A stretch of 64,000 nucleotides of DNA, taken from positions 3,224,001 to 3,288,000 of the forward strand of contig NZ_CP129013.1 in assembly GCF_020524035.2 (NCBI RefSeq), written 5' to 3'. The stretch's first letter is position 1, and each line of letters opens with the position of its first letter. The position numbers and the translations under genes were made by a program. Positions 63,224-64,000 of the stretch are shown here, one piece after another. The notes under the pieces are model-generated. The model ran no database searches, was not told the origin of the DNA, and saw nothing but the letters and a program-made list of their open reading frames with translations. The stretch is from Bacillus carboniphilus (lineage in GTDB: Bacteria; Bacillota; Bacilli; Bacillales; JAIVKR01).

Positions 63224-64000
63224 TTAATTGGAAGTGAGCTCACTTTTTGTGAATTGCTCATTGAGTGAACGATAAAATTTTTCAGGTTCATCGACTCGAA
63301 TAGCCACGTTGGAATAAACCTTTTCAATCCCATAAATAAGAGTTGCGTCTGTAGGGGTCTTTAATTCTATAATCATCTGAGGATAGAGCATTTCAAGATC
63401 TCTAGCCATAAATTCAACGGTCGTTTGTTTATTTAATTTTTTTTTCTAATAGTTGTGCATCTATATTAATAGCAGAAATGTTTTCAAGGGGAATCTTCAT
63501 TTTCTTCATCAATCCCATGGACAGATATAGATGTTGGTCAGTTATTTTAATTGGGTTTAACCTTAGCGACTGTATGTCTCCTATGAAAAAAAGAATGGAG
63601 TATATATTCAATATGAGAAGCACGATTGATAATACCATTGACTGGTTGTGGAGCCACCAATGTAAGCTAATCGTCTCCAGTATAATAGCATGGATAATCA
63701 TGACTCTAAATGCAATGAAACTGGTATTTTTATGGAGAGTAAAATATTCTTTACCATTCGGTGCTTTTTGTCTCCAAGACCCTAAAGCGTAGTAAAACAT
63801 AAGCATTTCAGACACAACTACTTGTACTAGTGGATTTTTTCGTACATTTCCTTCCACTGCTTTTGGAAAAGAGTGTAACAAGCTATCTTCGCACATTCTC
63901 ACTTGTTTATATATTTTTGGTAAGTAACGTAACAAAATCAGAAGGATTGTAAACTCAAATAATAATATGAAACCTTCTATGGCAAATCCAACGTATGTTA
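63224..64000 (-). pseudogene. Membrane protein, frameshifted and running off the window edge
   Basis: The frame enters from beyond 64000 (GFAIEGFILLFEFTILLILLRYLP). It has hydrophobic segments there and at FRVMIIHAIILETISLHWW and SIVLLILNIYSILFFI, and reaches a stop at 63429. An A9 run at about 63437-63445 causes this; eight A restore EKKLNKQTTVEFMARDLEMLYP and continue to TAA/TAG near 63224. The total is at least 255 residues. It resembles poorly characterised Bacillus membrane proteins with a PH-like cytoplasmic tail; function unknown. Confidence 0.55.

Overview
The window looks like a chromosomal segment of an aerobic-to-facultative member of the Bacillaceae (Bacillus sensu lato). It is AT-rich, has strong AGGAGG-type ribosome binding sites and frequent TTG/GTG starts. 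It carries Bacillus-style control elements: a T-box leader, a yybP-ykoY manganese riboswitch, SacT-type antiterminator targets, and an Fnr whose cluster ligands fall at the same residue numbers as in B. subtilis Fnr (D141, C227, C230, C235). No rRNA, tRNA, CRISPR array or prophage was seen.

Layout. 0-1.6 kb: a decayed DDE transposase. 1.6-14.8 kb: small membrane proteins and accessory genes, many broken: an ABC-2-like permease fragment, a HAD phosphatase relic, a split membrane protein, a NadD-like protein, a DUF2089/SHOCT regulatory operon and an MFS exporter. 15.0-16.3 kb: a TnpB-only IS605-type element, followed by a manganese riboswitch and an FbpB-like small protein. 17.4-39.6 kb: an anaerobic-respiration island. 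It has ric/ytfE, a radical SAM/SPASM protein, ywiC, an Mrp-type ATPase, an unusual membrane complex (NarI/DsrM-like cytochrome b, NasA/NapA-like molybdoenzyme, 16-Cys ferredoxin, Tat-exported Rieske protein, small membrane protein), most of the molybdenum cofactor pathway (moeB, a moeA-moaE fusion, moaD, moaC, mobB, mobA, moaA), modAB, narK, fnr and hcp. Six perfect or near-perfect TGTGA-N6-TCACA Fnr boxes sit in front of these units, so they read as one Fnr regulon. 40-49.9 kb: accessory genes, including an ATP-grasp ligase paired with a 653-residue protein of unknown function that has papain-like features. 50-55 kb: a SacT-controlled sucrose operon (sacT, sacP, scrK, sacA). 55.8-57.1 kb: a second, near-identical TnpB element. 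57.8-64 kb: a YfmL-like RNA helicase, a DUF2812 protein, a T-box-controlled methionyl-tRNA synthetase, a HIT protein and a membrane protein running off the edge.

How the genes work together. Fnr (Fe-S oxygen sensor) would switch on nitrate/nitrite transport (NarK), cofactor synthesis, molybdate uptake, the molybdoenzyme complex with its dedicated Mrp-type Fe-S carrier, and the nitrosative-stress proteins Ric and Hcp. Canonical narGHJI is absent here, so the Rieske-containing complex is a candidate non-canonical quinol-linked nitrate (or other oxyanion) reductase. That substrate is inferred from context only.

Two features pervade the window. First, it is rich in small repeats: a MITE family with GTTCAAAAAGT ends and 5-bp target duplications, packed with 41-nt two-stem hairpin modules whose arms vary while staying complementary; a second IS1182-like MITE family; and Bacillus-type GC-rich palindromic repeats. 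Second, at least eleven genes are interrupted by one-base shifts, mostly at homopolymer runs, so many apparent pseudogenes may be sequencing artefacts; these are flagged individually.
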